A stretch of 23,904 bases of DNA from an uncultured bacterium (lineage in GTDB: Bacteria; Bacillota; Clostridia; Lachnospirales; Lachnospiraceae), in the NCBI GenBank assembly GCA_937893485.1, contig CALBJL010000242.1:1-23904 (forward strand), in the 5' to 3' direction. Under the pieces are notes generated by a model. The model made no database searches. It was not told where the DNA came from and saw only the letters and a list, made by a program, of their open reading frames with translations. Positions 1 to 8,496 of the stretch are shown one piece after another (the stretch's first letter is position 1; each line of letters begins with the position of its first letter). The position numbers were made by a program, and so were the translations under genes.

Positions 1-1
1 G

Positions 2-2128
2 GATCCGAATGTGATGCTATTGCGCGCACAGATCTTACATGGAATTGAGGATGAACAGGGGCACAGCTTTATCCGCATGGTTGCAAAAACGGATGGTAAT
101 GCATACAGCAGCTACAGCTTTGGCTTCTGGCCGTTATATACGACCCCGGGTACTGGAGCTGTTACGGCCGGAGTCGTCAGGAATCCGGATCCGGATCATG
201 ATGACCCCGGCATTATAGAACGGAGGTTCAGTATCTCTTATGCGAACTATCTGCGGGCTGCGGCCAAGATCCGTGGTGTGGTAGGCTCCGGCAGATCTTA
301 TTCGTTTCTGGGATACAACTGTACTTCTTTTGCAGCGGATATTGCCAAGGAGGCAGGTGTACCGATCAAGGATAAGGATTCGTCCGAAACGATGCAGACT
401 TTCCGGTACCGGTCTGCCAGAATCGATTCACCGTATTCACTGGCTAAGTTTGTCCGTGCGGCAAATAAGCAAAAGGATCTGTCCAAGGAAGTCTATGCGC
501 GTGAAAGCGCACTGGAGAATGAGATGGATGCCCGTGTGAAGGCAGGGCTGGAGAATCTGTCGTTTATTGAACAGACAGATCGGGATGCATTTAATACAAT
601 AAAAGATCTGATAGAAGCTGAGAAGAGCTACAGCCAAAACGGTCAGATGAAGCCGCAGCCTGAAACGGGAAAGGGCGGACGCGTTGTCAAAGATGACGTG
701 AAGATGTTTGTAGAAAATGCGGCTCTGGCCGGTTATATGGAAAGTCTGACACAGAACCGGTTATTCCAGTTTGTCTGCAAATCATATGAAATGGAAGCGG
801 AAAAGGATAAGGTGGCATTACATATATTGGATTCTGTGATCAATTATGCGGACGTTAAGCTGGAGGCGGTTGATCAACTGGTGGATCAAGAGGTTGATCT
901 CGATACCAAAGCTGAGGAGCAGCAGAATGCTACAGGTTTGACATATCAGGACTCAGATTCTGATAAGATATCCCGAAAGCGTAAATTTAGAAATGCAAAA
1001 AGACGTGAACTGATGAATCAGGCATTTGGATATAGGACAGTTTCTGAGTTCTTAAAAGAGGTTGTGACGAATCCCGAGGTATTGGCAGATACCATTGAAA
1101 AGATAGCAGATGCAGCCGGAACTGCAGAACAGACGAGAGATACGATCTATGACATAGGCTACAAAAACATCGGTCAGTATTTCATCGGAATACGACAAAA
1201 GGTGGCACCGGCTGCTGCAGATCATGGTATATTTGACGAACGGGTATTCAGCAAATCAAGGTTAGATTTAGTCATTCAGAGCAATTTATATTATCAGGAA
1301 CAGCTACGCAATATGGGAATTGTGGGGGCAGATAAGGATGCTTATGAAGAAAAACTCTTATCTGAGATCATCAGGTATGTTGTAGAACAAAAGGATAAGG
1401 GTTATATCTTCCGTCAGAAAAATACGGATCGACAGACTGCCGGTCTGGTAAATGTTGTGAATGCCACAGACCAGTTCCGGAAGTTATCGATGCTGCTGTC
1501 TGATGATGAAGTAATGAATCAGATCATTCATATCTGCAGATTTGAAGACAAATTGAAAACGGCGGTAAATAATGGCTTGAAGATGCCGGAAACGTCAGAG
1601 ACCCAGACGGTACGAAAGACCCAGATGACGCCAGAGACCCGGGAACAGGTAACGGGCAGTTATGCAGTCGGATCCTATGACTTTAGGGATGTGTATAATA
1701 GTTTCGGAGAGTTTGATAGGATCGGGCTGCTCGAGACAGCAATGAAGAGCTTCAGGGACGCTATCCTGCTTCCGATCTATTACTCATATCTGCCGGAGAA
1801 GCGGGAATCGATAGATAGTTTCCTATCGATGAATTCAGCAATTGAAGACTATAAGCTGCCGCTACTGGTGTCAGCTCTGGCAGATAACTTTATCGGTGCA
1901 GGAAACTACCTTAGTAATTGGAATGGTAGATTAGATGCTGATCAGGACACATTTTTCAAGACATTTTTCGAGGAAGCGTTTGGATTGTCTGAAAGTGACA
2001 AACATCTGTTCAGGGATCAGGAGACGACAGAGCAAAATCGCGATCGCTGGGAAAACAACAAGGATGGCATCAGGGATCGTTTTGAAGGAATGAGGGCATG
2101 TCTGGAAGATTTGCAAATTTACGTTTAG
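2..2128 (+). CDS. Large protein with papain-like (permuted NlpC/P60-type) module, 5' partial
   Basis: The frame is open to the left edge, so the true start probably lies upstream; the first in-window start would be GTG at 11. Counted from that GTG, a GHSF motif places His18 and a YNCTSF motif places Cys104, with a YSFGFWP segment between them. This His-then-Cys order suits permuted papain-fold peptidases or amidases. From memory, similar modules occur in DUF4157-type proteins of eCIS loci, which would fit the AAA+ ATPase 40 bp downstream. The remaining ~550 residues are mostly helical and charged, with no motif I recognise. Around 1600-1645 the sequence has short repeated ACCCAGA/GAGACCC units, probably a linker. 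Base composition is more AT-rich than the genes that follow. The coding call is secure; the eCIS link is inference, and the enzyme activity is untested since no third catalytic residue was identified. Confidence 0.72.
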   Translation, partial: DPNVMLLRAQILHGIEDEQGHSFIRMVAKTDGNAYSSYSFGFWPLYTTPGTGAVTAGVVRNPDPDHDDPGIIERRFSISYANYLRAAAKIRGVVGSGRSYSFLGYNCTSFAADIAKEAGVPIKDKDSSETMQTFRYRSARIDSPYSLAKFVRAANKQKDLSKEVYARESALENEMDARVKAGLENLSFIEQTDRDAFNTIKDLIEAEKSYSQNGQMKPQPETGKGGRVVKDDVKMFVENAALAGYMESLTQNRLFQFVCKSYEMEAEKDKVALHILDSVINYADVKLEAVDQLVDQEVDLDTKAEEQQNATGLTYQDSDSDKISRKRKFRNAKRRELMNQAFGYRTVSEFLKEVVTNPEVLADTIEKIADAAGTAEQTRDTIYDIGYKNIGQYFIGIRQKVAPAAADHGIFDERVFSKSRLDLVIQSNLYYQEQLRNMGIVGADKDAYEEKLLSEIIRYVVEQKDKGYIFRQKNTDRQTAGLVNVVNATDQFRKLSMLLSDDEVMNQIIHICRFEDKLKTAVNNGLKMPETSETQTVRKTQMTPETREQVTGSYAVGSYDFRDVYNSFGEFDRIGLLETAMKSFRDAILLPIYYSYLPEKRESIDSFLSMNSAIEDYKLPLLVSALADNFIGAGNYLSNWNGRLDADQDTFFKTFFEEAFGLSESDKHLFRDQETTEQNRDRWENNKDGIRDRFEGMRACLEDLQIYV

Positions 2129-2168
2129 GAGTTTTGACAGCTCCTAGGAACAGAGAAGGAATGGGCAT

Positions 2169-4268
2169 ATGAAACTGGAATACAGTAATTATTTTGACAA
2201 AAGCGAATACGGACAGCCGTATGGCTCCGGGCTGGAGGAGACCTATGGGTATCTCAGATGGCTGGATCTGTTCCTGGATAGCTATCTCCTGTCCGGCAAT
2301 GAGAACGCACAGGAGACGGCTGCAGATATCAGGGAGCAGCTGATCCGGGGAGAAGAGTATCTCAAGTCCCGGTGCAAGGCATCTATGGGTATGCCGATGG
2401 AACTGCGCGGAGGGATCAGCCTGTCAAATCTGGCAGCAGAGGCCGGATTGTCCGGTTTCTCGTTCTTCTGCCTGCTGCTGGCAGCTGCACCGGAACTGGA
2501 TACAAGATATGTGCAGGTCTATCAGACATTGCAGGAGAAATACGGCGGACAGGGATGTGCGACGTTTGAACTGGCTCTGCGGCTGTATGCCATGTATGCA
2601 GGAGAAGAGGAATTTGAGTTCGTATCAGAGCAGATGCAGATGGTCAAAAACAGCTTTTTGTTTCTGACCTGCAAAGCGGAAACGACCGGTTCCGGACTGC
2701 TGGATGGTTTTGTGCTATCCGCTCAGGCAGTTCTGCTGATCCGGGGAAATGCCACAATGCCGCGGTCGTTGTGGCCGCTTTGCATGGAATCGGACGCTGA
2801 TTATCTGCCGGAGATGATCGATGACAGAGGATATCTTGCAAAGCTGCAGGAAGTCCTGTCATTTCAGAACGAAGGATTGATACAGATTGTGGGAAAACCT
2901 CTATGCGGAAAGAAGCTGCTGATCGCGTCTGCGTTGGAACAGACACCCGCCTTATTTGTGGAGCTGCCGCGCCTGAATGCTCTGGATGCGCAGCATAAAG
3001 CAGCTATATTAAATGAGATACTGGTCAGATGCCGGCTGCTGCATGCGCAGCTTGTCTTACTGCATGCCGATCTCCCGGAGGACGCGTATGTAGAAGTCAC
3101 GACGCTGATCGATCTGTGTCTGCAGATTGTTGACCGTGTCATACTGACATCGGAGGGAAACGCCGGCACGATCCGGCTGGCAGAGTCCTATGATTATTAT
3201 TTGCTAGAGATGGAGACACCGACGTTAAAGGATCGCATCCGGCTGTGGAAATATTTCGGCGGGGAATATGGACTGGCGGAGAGCGTTGATCCGGAGGCGT
3301 ATGCGGATCAGTATAATTTTACTGCCGGACAGATCGAAAAGGTGTGCATGCTGGCCGATAAACAGCGCCGCGCAGAGAAAAAGGAGAAGATCACCGATGA
3401 ACTGCTCCGGAGAGCGATCCGCATGCTGCTGCCGAGGGACATCGAAAAACTGGCGACAAAGATCGAACCGAAATTTACATTTGCTGATGTCCGTATGGAT
3501 GAGCGGCAGAAGGAGACACTAAAGCTGGCGTGCAGCCGGATGAAGTACCGCAACCGTGTGAATGATGAGTGGGGCTTTGGGCAGAAGGTGACCTATGGCA
3601 GAGGCGTGAGTGTTCTGTTGTACGGACCTCCCGGTACGGGCAAGACGATGTCGGCACAGGCGATTGCCAATGAGCTGGGAATGGAACTGTACCGTGTGGA
3701 TCTCTCGCAGCTTGTAGATAAGTATATCGGTGAGACGGAAAAAAATCTGAACCGGGTGTTTGACTGCGCCAAGGACGGGAACTTTATCCTGTTTTTTGAC
3801 GAGGCAGATGCATTGTTTGCCAAGAGAACCGAGATATCCAGCTCGAATGATAAATATGCAAATAACGAGGTCGCATTCCTGCTGCAGAAGATCGAGGAAT
3901 TCGATGGTTTTATCATATTGGCAACAAATGTGTACAGCAATTTTGACCCGGCATTTATCCGAAGGATCACCTATTGTATCCTGATGGAAAAGCCACAGCC
4001 GCAGACGCGGGTCGAGATGCTGCGGGGTATGCTGCCGCCGCAGACACCGGTCGATCCGAATCTCCAGTTGGAAAATATGGCGAATAATTTTGAACTGACA
4101 GGCAGTGAGATGAAATCTGTGTTATACGGTGCGGCATTTATTGCAATCAGTCATAATGAAAGTCTCTCAGACCGGCATATCATCAGTTCGCTGGGATATG
4201 TGCTGTCTAAGACGAACCGGCTGATGACGGAATTTGAGGTCAGCAGGAAATACTATGCCAAGCCGTAG
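2169..4268 (+). CDS. AAA+ ATPase, eCIS-associated type
   Basis: 699 residues. An N-terminal helical region (about 90-145) carries LLLAAAPELDTRY followed by a LALRLY-like segment, a signature I associate with the AAA+ ATPases of contractile injection systems (Afp15/Pvc15-like). Residues ~225-400 look like a decayed first AAA domain, with a P-loop remnant GKPLCGKK at 242-249. The second domain is canonical: Walker A GPPGTGKT at 486-493, Walker B FFDEAD with D544/E545, a sensor-1 ATN segment, and an FIRR arginine stretch. Family members are thought to help particle assembly or maturation. The start is supported by AGAAGGA eight bases upstream. It lies 40 bp after the papain-like gene and 39 bp before the next ATPase, so co-transcription is likely. 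The AAA+ call is firm; the eCIS subtype rests on recalled motif resemblance and neighbours. Confidence 0.9.
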   Translation: MKLEYSNYFDKSEYGQPYGSGLEETYGYLRWLDLFLDSYLLSGNENAQETAADIREQLIRGEEYLKSRCKASMGMPMELRGGISLSNLAAEAGLSGFSFFCLLLAAAPELDTRYVQVYQTLQEKYGGQGCATFELALRLYAMYAGEEEFEFVSEQMQMVKNSFLFLTCKAETTGSGLLDGFVLSAQAVLLIRGNATMPRSLWPLCMESDADYLPEMIDDRGYLAKLQEVLSFQNEGLIQIVGKPLCGKKLLIASALEQTPALFVELPRLNALDAQHKAAILNEILVRCRLLHAQLVLLHADLPEDAYVEVTTLIDLCLQIVDRVILTSEGNAGTIRLAESYDYYLLEMETPTLKDRIRLWKYFGGEYGLAESVDPEAYADQYNFTAGQIEKVCMLADKQRRAEKKEKITDELLRRAIRMLLPRDIEKLATKIEPKFTFADVRMDERQKETLKLACSRMKYRNRVNDEWGFGQKVTYGRGVSVLLYGPPGTGKTMSAQAIANELGMELYRVDLSQLVDKYIGETEKNLNRVFDCAKDGNFILFFDEADALFAKRTEISSSNDKYANNEVAFLLQKIEEFDGFIILATNVYSNFDPAFIRRITYCILMEKPQPQTRVEMLRGMLPPQTPVDPNLQLENMANNFELTGSEMKSVLYGAAFIAISHNESLSDRHIISSLGYVLSKTNRLMTEFEVSRKYYAKP

Positions 4269-4307
4269 TGTTGTACAATTACAGTATGGAAAAAGGGGAA
4301 CTGACGA

Positions 4308-5669
4308 ATGATGATAAGAACCGCTCAACTGCGGAAGATGAATGAGCATTATGACGATGGGAAAAACGGCATCGTTCTATTGTATGGGCGGGACGGCTGC
4401 GAAAAGGAGGCATTGCTGCGTGTCTATCTGCAGGATAAGAAACATTTTTACTACCGGGCACGTGTAGCTTCCGCGACAGAGCAGTATCGTCAGATGGCGG
4501 CGCAGATCGAAGCGGTCTATGACGTCAGGCTGACGAAGGGGACTTATAACGAGATCTTTACGCGTATAAAGAGTGGCGATGCGAGCAAGTTAGTTGTTGT
4601 CATCGATGAATTCCAGCAGATTGTAAAAAAAGATCCAGATTTTTTGACCGCGATTCTCCGATTAAAAGAAAAACGGCTCTATCCGGGACCGGTACAGATC
4701 ATCCTTGCCAGCAGTGATCTGGCATGGATGGAACAGAACAGGGAGGAACATCTGGGTGTGTTCGCGGACAGGCAGATGCTCACGATCAAGCTGGACGATC
4801 TGGCCTTTTTGGATGTCGTGCGGGCATTCCCGGATCTGTCGGTGGCGGAGGTCGTGCGTATCTACGGTGTGATCGGGGGTGTGCCGTCCTATGTCAGCAG
4901 ATGGAGTGGCAAATGGGATTTCAAGACAAATGTCTGCAGGCATATTTTATCCCCCTACGGTTATCTGCACAGTGAGGCGGAGCGGTATCTGTCCCTGCAT
5001 TTGAGGGAGTTAGCTGTCTATGAGACGATACTCGCCGCGATCGCGGCGGGACACCGCAAGCTCAATGACCTGTATCATCTGACCGGATTTTCGCGGGCAA
5101 AGATCTCGGTTTATCTGCGCAGCCTTATGGAGATCGGTGTGATCGAAAAGGCGGATTCTTTTGAGACCGGAGGTGTGCGCAATACGCAGAAGGCACTGTA
5201 CCAGATCAGCGACCACTATATCAATTTCTGGTTCCGTTTTATCTATCCGCATCTGTCAGAGCTGTATCTGATGAAGGCGGAGGATTTCTATGACCGCTAC
5301 ATCGCGCCGGAGATCGAGGACTATATGAACCGCTATTTTGTACAGGTGTGCAGCGAGTACATGGAACTGATGAACCGTGTGCACAAGCTGCCGATCACCG
5401 TGACCAGGCGCGGCACATGGATCGGAAAGCAGGGCACGATCGATCTCGTGGCACAGGATGCGGTGCGCAACACGATTGTGGGCGGCTGTAACTGGTCGCA
5501 GCCCGCGATGACGGCGGAGGATTTCAAAAAGCTGTTGCAGACATTAAAGAAAGCCAGACTGTCGCCGACACATATCTTTCTGTTTACGGCGACGGAATTT
5601 GATGAAGCGCTCACCGCGTGGGCAGAACAGGATCAGCGGCTTGTCCTGATCGATATGAAGCAGTTATAA
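4308..5669 (+). CDS. Archaeal-type ATPase with C-terminal DUF234-like region, degenerate active sites
   Basis: 453 residues with the layout of the ATPase_2 (archaeal ATPase)/DUF234 family: N-terminal P-loop domain, winged-helix segment (~240-290, the LTGFSRAKISVYLRSLMEIG region), then an FWFRFIYP segment and a C-terminal PD-(D/E)XK-like domain. The P-loop reads GRDGCEKE at 27-34: Lys33 stays, but the preceding Gly and the following Thr/Ser are both Glu. Walker B is intact (VVVIDEF, D100/E101). In the C-terminal domain D379 (TIDLVA) is kept, but the usual GECKW motif reads GGCNW at 392-396, losing the catalytic Glu and Lys. It therefore probably binds rather than catalyses. ATG 4308 follows AAAGGGGAA; a second ATG at 4311 is equally usable. 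Cellular role unknown; it sits between the AAA+ ATPase and topB. Confidence 0.85.
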   Translation: MMIRTAQLRKMNEHYDDGKNGIVLLYGRDGCEKEALLRVYLQDKKHFYYRARVASATEQYRQMAAQIEAVYDVRLTKGTYNEIFTRIKSGDASKLVVVIDEFQQIVKKDPDFLTAILRLKEKRLYPGPVQIILASSDLAWMEQNREEHLGVFADRQMLTIKLDDLAFLDVVRAFPDLSVAEVVRIYGVIGGVPSYVSRWSGKWDFKTNVCRHILSPYGYLHSEAERYLSLHLRELAVYETILAAIAAGHRKLNDLYHLTGFSRAKISVYLRSLMEIGVIEKADSFETGGVRNTQKALYQISDHYINFWFRFIYPHLSELYLMKAEDFYDRYIAPEIEDYMNRYFVQVCSEYMELMNRVHKLPITVTRRGTWIGKQGTIDLVAQDAVRNTIVGGCNWSQPAMTAEDFKKLLQTLKKARLSPTHIFLFTATEFDEALTAWAEQDQRLVLIDMKQL

Positions 5670-5679
5670 AGGAAGTCAT

Positions 5680-7809
5680 ATGTCAAAATCATTATATATC
5701 GCAGAAAAACCGAGTGTGGCACAGGAGTTTGCCAAGGCACTCGGACTCAATATGAAGCGTTACGACGGCTATCAGGAATCGGATGAGGCGATCGTGACAT
5801 GGTGTGTCGGACATCTGGTGACGATGAGCTATCCGGAAGCCTACGATGAGAAATATAAAAAATGGTCGCTGGCGACACTGCCGTTTCTGCCAAAGGAGTT
5901 CAAATACGAGGTGATCGGCTCCTCGGCAAAGCAGTACCGGATCGTCGCAGGACTTTTAAACCGCACGGATGTGGGCTGTATTTACGTCTGCACGGACTCC
6001 GGACGCGAGGGAGAGTACATTTACCGGCTGGTTGAACAGATGGCAGGTGTGAAAAATAAGGAGCGCAGGCGTGTCTGGATCGATTCCCAGACGGAGGAGG
6101 AGATCCTGCGCGGCATCCGCGAGGCAAAGGATTTATCGGAATACGATAACCTGTGTGCGAGTGCCTATCTGCGGGCGAAGGAAGATTATCTGATGGGTAT
6201 CAATTTCTCGCGTCTGCTGACGCTGCGTTACGGAAATGCGGTCGCGAATTATCTGCATGAGCGCTATGCCGTGATTTCGGTCGGGCGTGTCATGACCTGT
6301 GTGCTTGGCATGGTCGTGCGCAGGGAGCGCGAGATCCGTGCATTTACAAAGACGCCGTTTTACCGTGTGCTCGGAAAGCTGTCGTTAGACGGCGCGCCGA
6401 TCGACGGTGAGTGGAAGGCGGTCGAGGGCTCGGCGTATTTCCAGTCTCCGAAGCTGTATAAGGAAAACGGCTTTAAACAGAAGGAGGATGCACAGGCACT
6501 CATAGACACGTTCGCGCAGATTCAGCCGCAGGCAGCCACCGTCGTGTCCGTCGAGAAGAAAAAAGAGACAAAAAACGCGCCGCTGCTGTTTAACTTAGCG
6601 GAGCTGCAAAATATCTGCTCGAAATTTTTTAAGATCAGCCCCGATCAGACGTTGCAGATCATTCAGGAACTGTACGAGAAAAAGCTGGTGACTTATCCGC
6701 GAACGGATGCACGTGTGCTCTCGACCGCGGTCGCAAAGGAGATCCATAAAAATATCGGGGGGCTGAAAAATATCCCCGGTGTCCGCGTCTTTGCGGAGGA
6801 GATTTTAGCGAACGGTACTTATAAAAATATCGCGAAAACACGTTATACGAATGATAAGCAGATCACCGACCACTATGCGGTGATCCCGACCGGACAGGGC
6901 ATGGGTGCATTAAAGTCACTCAGCGAATTGTCCATGAAGGTGTATGAGGTGATCGTGCGCCGGTTTTTAGCGATCTTTTATCCGCCTGCGGTATACCAGA
7001 AGGTGAGCCTTGTGACACAGGTCGGCAATGAGAAATTTTTTGCGGGATTTAAGGTATTAAAAGATCCCGGTTATCTGAAGGTGATGGAATATTCGTTCTT
7101 TAAAAAGAAGCAGGCAGCAGGCCCGGGTGCCTCTGCGCAGGACGGTGAGGCGGAGGAGCAGACATCAGGCAGCGCGGATGGCGAAGAACAGGAGATTTCC
7201 GATAAGCATTTGCTGGAGCTGGTCGCCAACCTGAAAAAAGGCGTTCAGATTCCGGTAGACGGTTACGAGATCAAGGAGGGCGAGACTTCACCGCCGAAGC
7301 GTTATACGTCCGGTTCAATGGTGCTTGCGATGGAGAATGCGGGACAGCTTATCGAGGATGAAGAGCTGCGCGCACAGATCAAGGGCAGCGGCATCGGTAC
7401 GAGTGCGACACGTGCCGAGATCATCGCAAAGCTCGTGAAAAATAAATATCTCGCATTAAATAAAAAGACGCAGGTCATCACGCCGACGCTGCTTGGGGAG
7501 ATGATCTTTGATGTGGTAAACGCATCGATCCGTTCCCTGCTCAATCCGGAGCTGACGGCGAGCTGGGAAAAGGGGCTGACCTACGTTGCGGAGGGCAGCA
7601 TCACATCGGAGGAATACATGGTGAAGCTGGAGCATTTTATAAGGTCACGCACGGATGCGGTGATGCAGACAAACCATCAATACGCACTGCGGCAGTATTT
7701 TGATGCGGCAGCGCCATATTATAAAAATAACAGCAAGGCAACGAACAGGAAAAAGAGTACCCGCACAAAGGGCTCTGCCAAAAAGGAGAATCAACATGAA
7801 TCAGTGTAA
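5680..7809 (+). CDS. topB: DNA topoisomerase III (type IA)
   Basis: 709 residues, a usual TopB length. The enzyme relaxes and decatenates DNA by cutting one strand through a 5'-phosphotyrosine. The N-terminal Toprim domain shows EKPSVAQ at ~9 and CTDSGREGE at 104-112 (metal-binding D106). Arg/Gly contacts follow in SVGRV, and the active-site tyrosine is Y339 in VTYPRTDAR. A Gly/Ala/Glu-rich linker (~477-505) interrupts the core. The C-terminus is a Lys/Ser-rich basic tail instead of the zinc fingers found in many type IA enzymes. It starts 10 bp after the previous stop and overlaps the next gene by 14 bp, so it belongs to the same transcription unit. Firmicutes often carry additional TopB copies on mobile elements; linkage to an eCIS-type ATPase could mean acquired DNA, but codon use looks native. 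Confidence 0.95.
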   Translation: MSKSLYIAEKPSVAQEFAKALGLNMKRYDGYQESDEAIVTWCVGHLVTMSYPEAYDEKYKKWSLATLPFLPKEFKYEVIGSSAKQYRIVAGLLNRTDVGCIYVCTDSGREGEYIYRLVEQMAGVKNKERRRVWIDSQTEEEILRGIREAKDLSEYDNLCASAYLRAKEDYLMGINFSRLLTLRYGNAVANYLHERYAVISVGRVMTCVLGMVVRREREIRAFTKTPFYRVLGKLSLDGAPIDGEWKAVEGSAYFQSPKLYKENGFKQKEDAQALIDTFAQIQPQAATVVSVEKKKETKNAPLLFNLAELQNICSKFFKISPDQTLQIIQELYEKKLVTYPRTDARVLSTAVAKEIHKNIGGLKNIPGVRVFAEEILANGTYKNIAKTRYTNDKQITDHYAVIPTGQGMGALKSLSELSMKVYEVIVRRFLAIFYPPAVYQKVSLVTQVGNEKFFAGFKVLKDPGYLKVMEYSFFKKKQAAGPGASAQDGEAEEQTSGSADGEEQEISDKHLLELVANLKKGVQIPVDGYEIKEGETSPPKRYTSGSMVLAMENAGQLIEDEELRAQIKGSGIGTSATRAEIIAKLVKNKYLALNKKTQVITPTLLGEMIFDVVNASIRSLLNPELTASWEKGLTYVAEGSITSEEYMVKLEHFIRSRTDAVMQTNHQYALRQYFDAAAPYYKNNSKATNRKKSTRTKGSAKKENQHESV

Positions 7810-8473
7810 AATCAGTGAATTATACGACTTGTCACAGACGATCGCCGGAGCGTATCTGGCGCAGTTTACCTACCCGTGGGAGGCGCTGGCAGGGATCGGG
7901 GATATGGTCCGGGAGTTAGGCGCGGCGCTTGATCCGGATAAATACGAAAAGCGTGGGGAGGACATCTGGGTTGCAAAATCGGCAAAGGTCGCACCGACGG
8001 CATGTCTGAATGGCCCGCTCATCATTGACGAGGAGGCAGAGATCCGCCACTGTGCATTTATCCGTGGCTCGGCAGTCATCGGAAAGGGCTCTGTTGTCGG
8101 CAATTCGACCGAGATCAAAAACGATATTATTTTTAACAGTGTACAGGTGCCGCATTACAACTATGTCGGCGATTCGATCTTAGGGTATCAATCGCATATG
8201 GGGGCAGGCTCGATCACATCCAATGTCAAATCCGATAAGACAGAGGTGGTCGTCAAGGACGGCACAGAGCAGATCGCGACCGGACGCAAAAAGTTCGGGG
8301 CAATGCTCGGCGACTATGTGGAGGTCGGCTGCAACAGCGTGCTCAATCCGGGCACGGTCATCGGCAGCCACACGAACATTTACCCGCTTTCGAGCGTCCG
8401 CGGGGTCGTTCCGGCAAACAGCATCTATAAAAAACAGGGTGAAGTCGTATTAAAAAATGATAGCGTACAATAG
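7796..8473 (+). CDS. Left-handed beta-helix (hexapeptide) nucleotidyltransferase/acyltransferase-like protein
   Basis: 225 residues. The frame extends upstream to 7700, but I choose ATG 7796 because AAAAGGAG lies seven bases before it and the upstream part is translated only as a shadow of topB. After a ~60-residue helical N-terminus come hexapeptide repeats (IWVAKSAKVAPTA, LIIDEEAEIRHCAF, AVIGKGSVVGNS, DYVEVGCNSVLNPGTVIG), typical of the GlmU C-terminal acetyltransferase fold. Such short proteins are usually annotated as UDP-N-acetylglucosamine pyrophosphorylase in clostridia, but no N-terminal Rossmann pyrophosphorylase domain is present, so only a CoA-dependent acyltransfer or a sugar-nucleotide binding role is supportable. 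It overlaps topB by 14 bp and lies 23 bp before the first GNAT-like gene. Confidence 0.88.
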   Translation: MNQCKISELYDLSQTIAGAYLAQFTYPWEALAGIGDMVRELGAALDPDKYEKRGEDIWVAKSAKVAPTACLNGPLIIDEEAEIRHCAFIRGSAVIGKGSVVGNSTEIKNDIIFNSVQVPHYNYVGDSILGYQSHMGAGSITSNVKSDKTEVVVKDGTEQIATGRKKFGAMLGDYVEVGCNSVLNPGTVIGSHTNIYPLSSVRGVVPANSIYKKQGEVVLKNDSVQ

Positions 8474-8496
8474 CGTTCAGACAGGAGGTACAGGAG

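Noticed and set aside
2126..2146. Inverted repeat TAGGAG / CTCCTA with a 9-base loop at the end of the papain-like gene
   Set aside because: Only six base pairs and no T run; too weak for a terminator, and it does not cover the next ribosome binding site.
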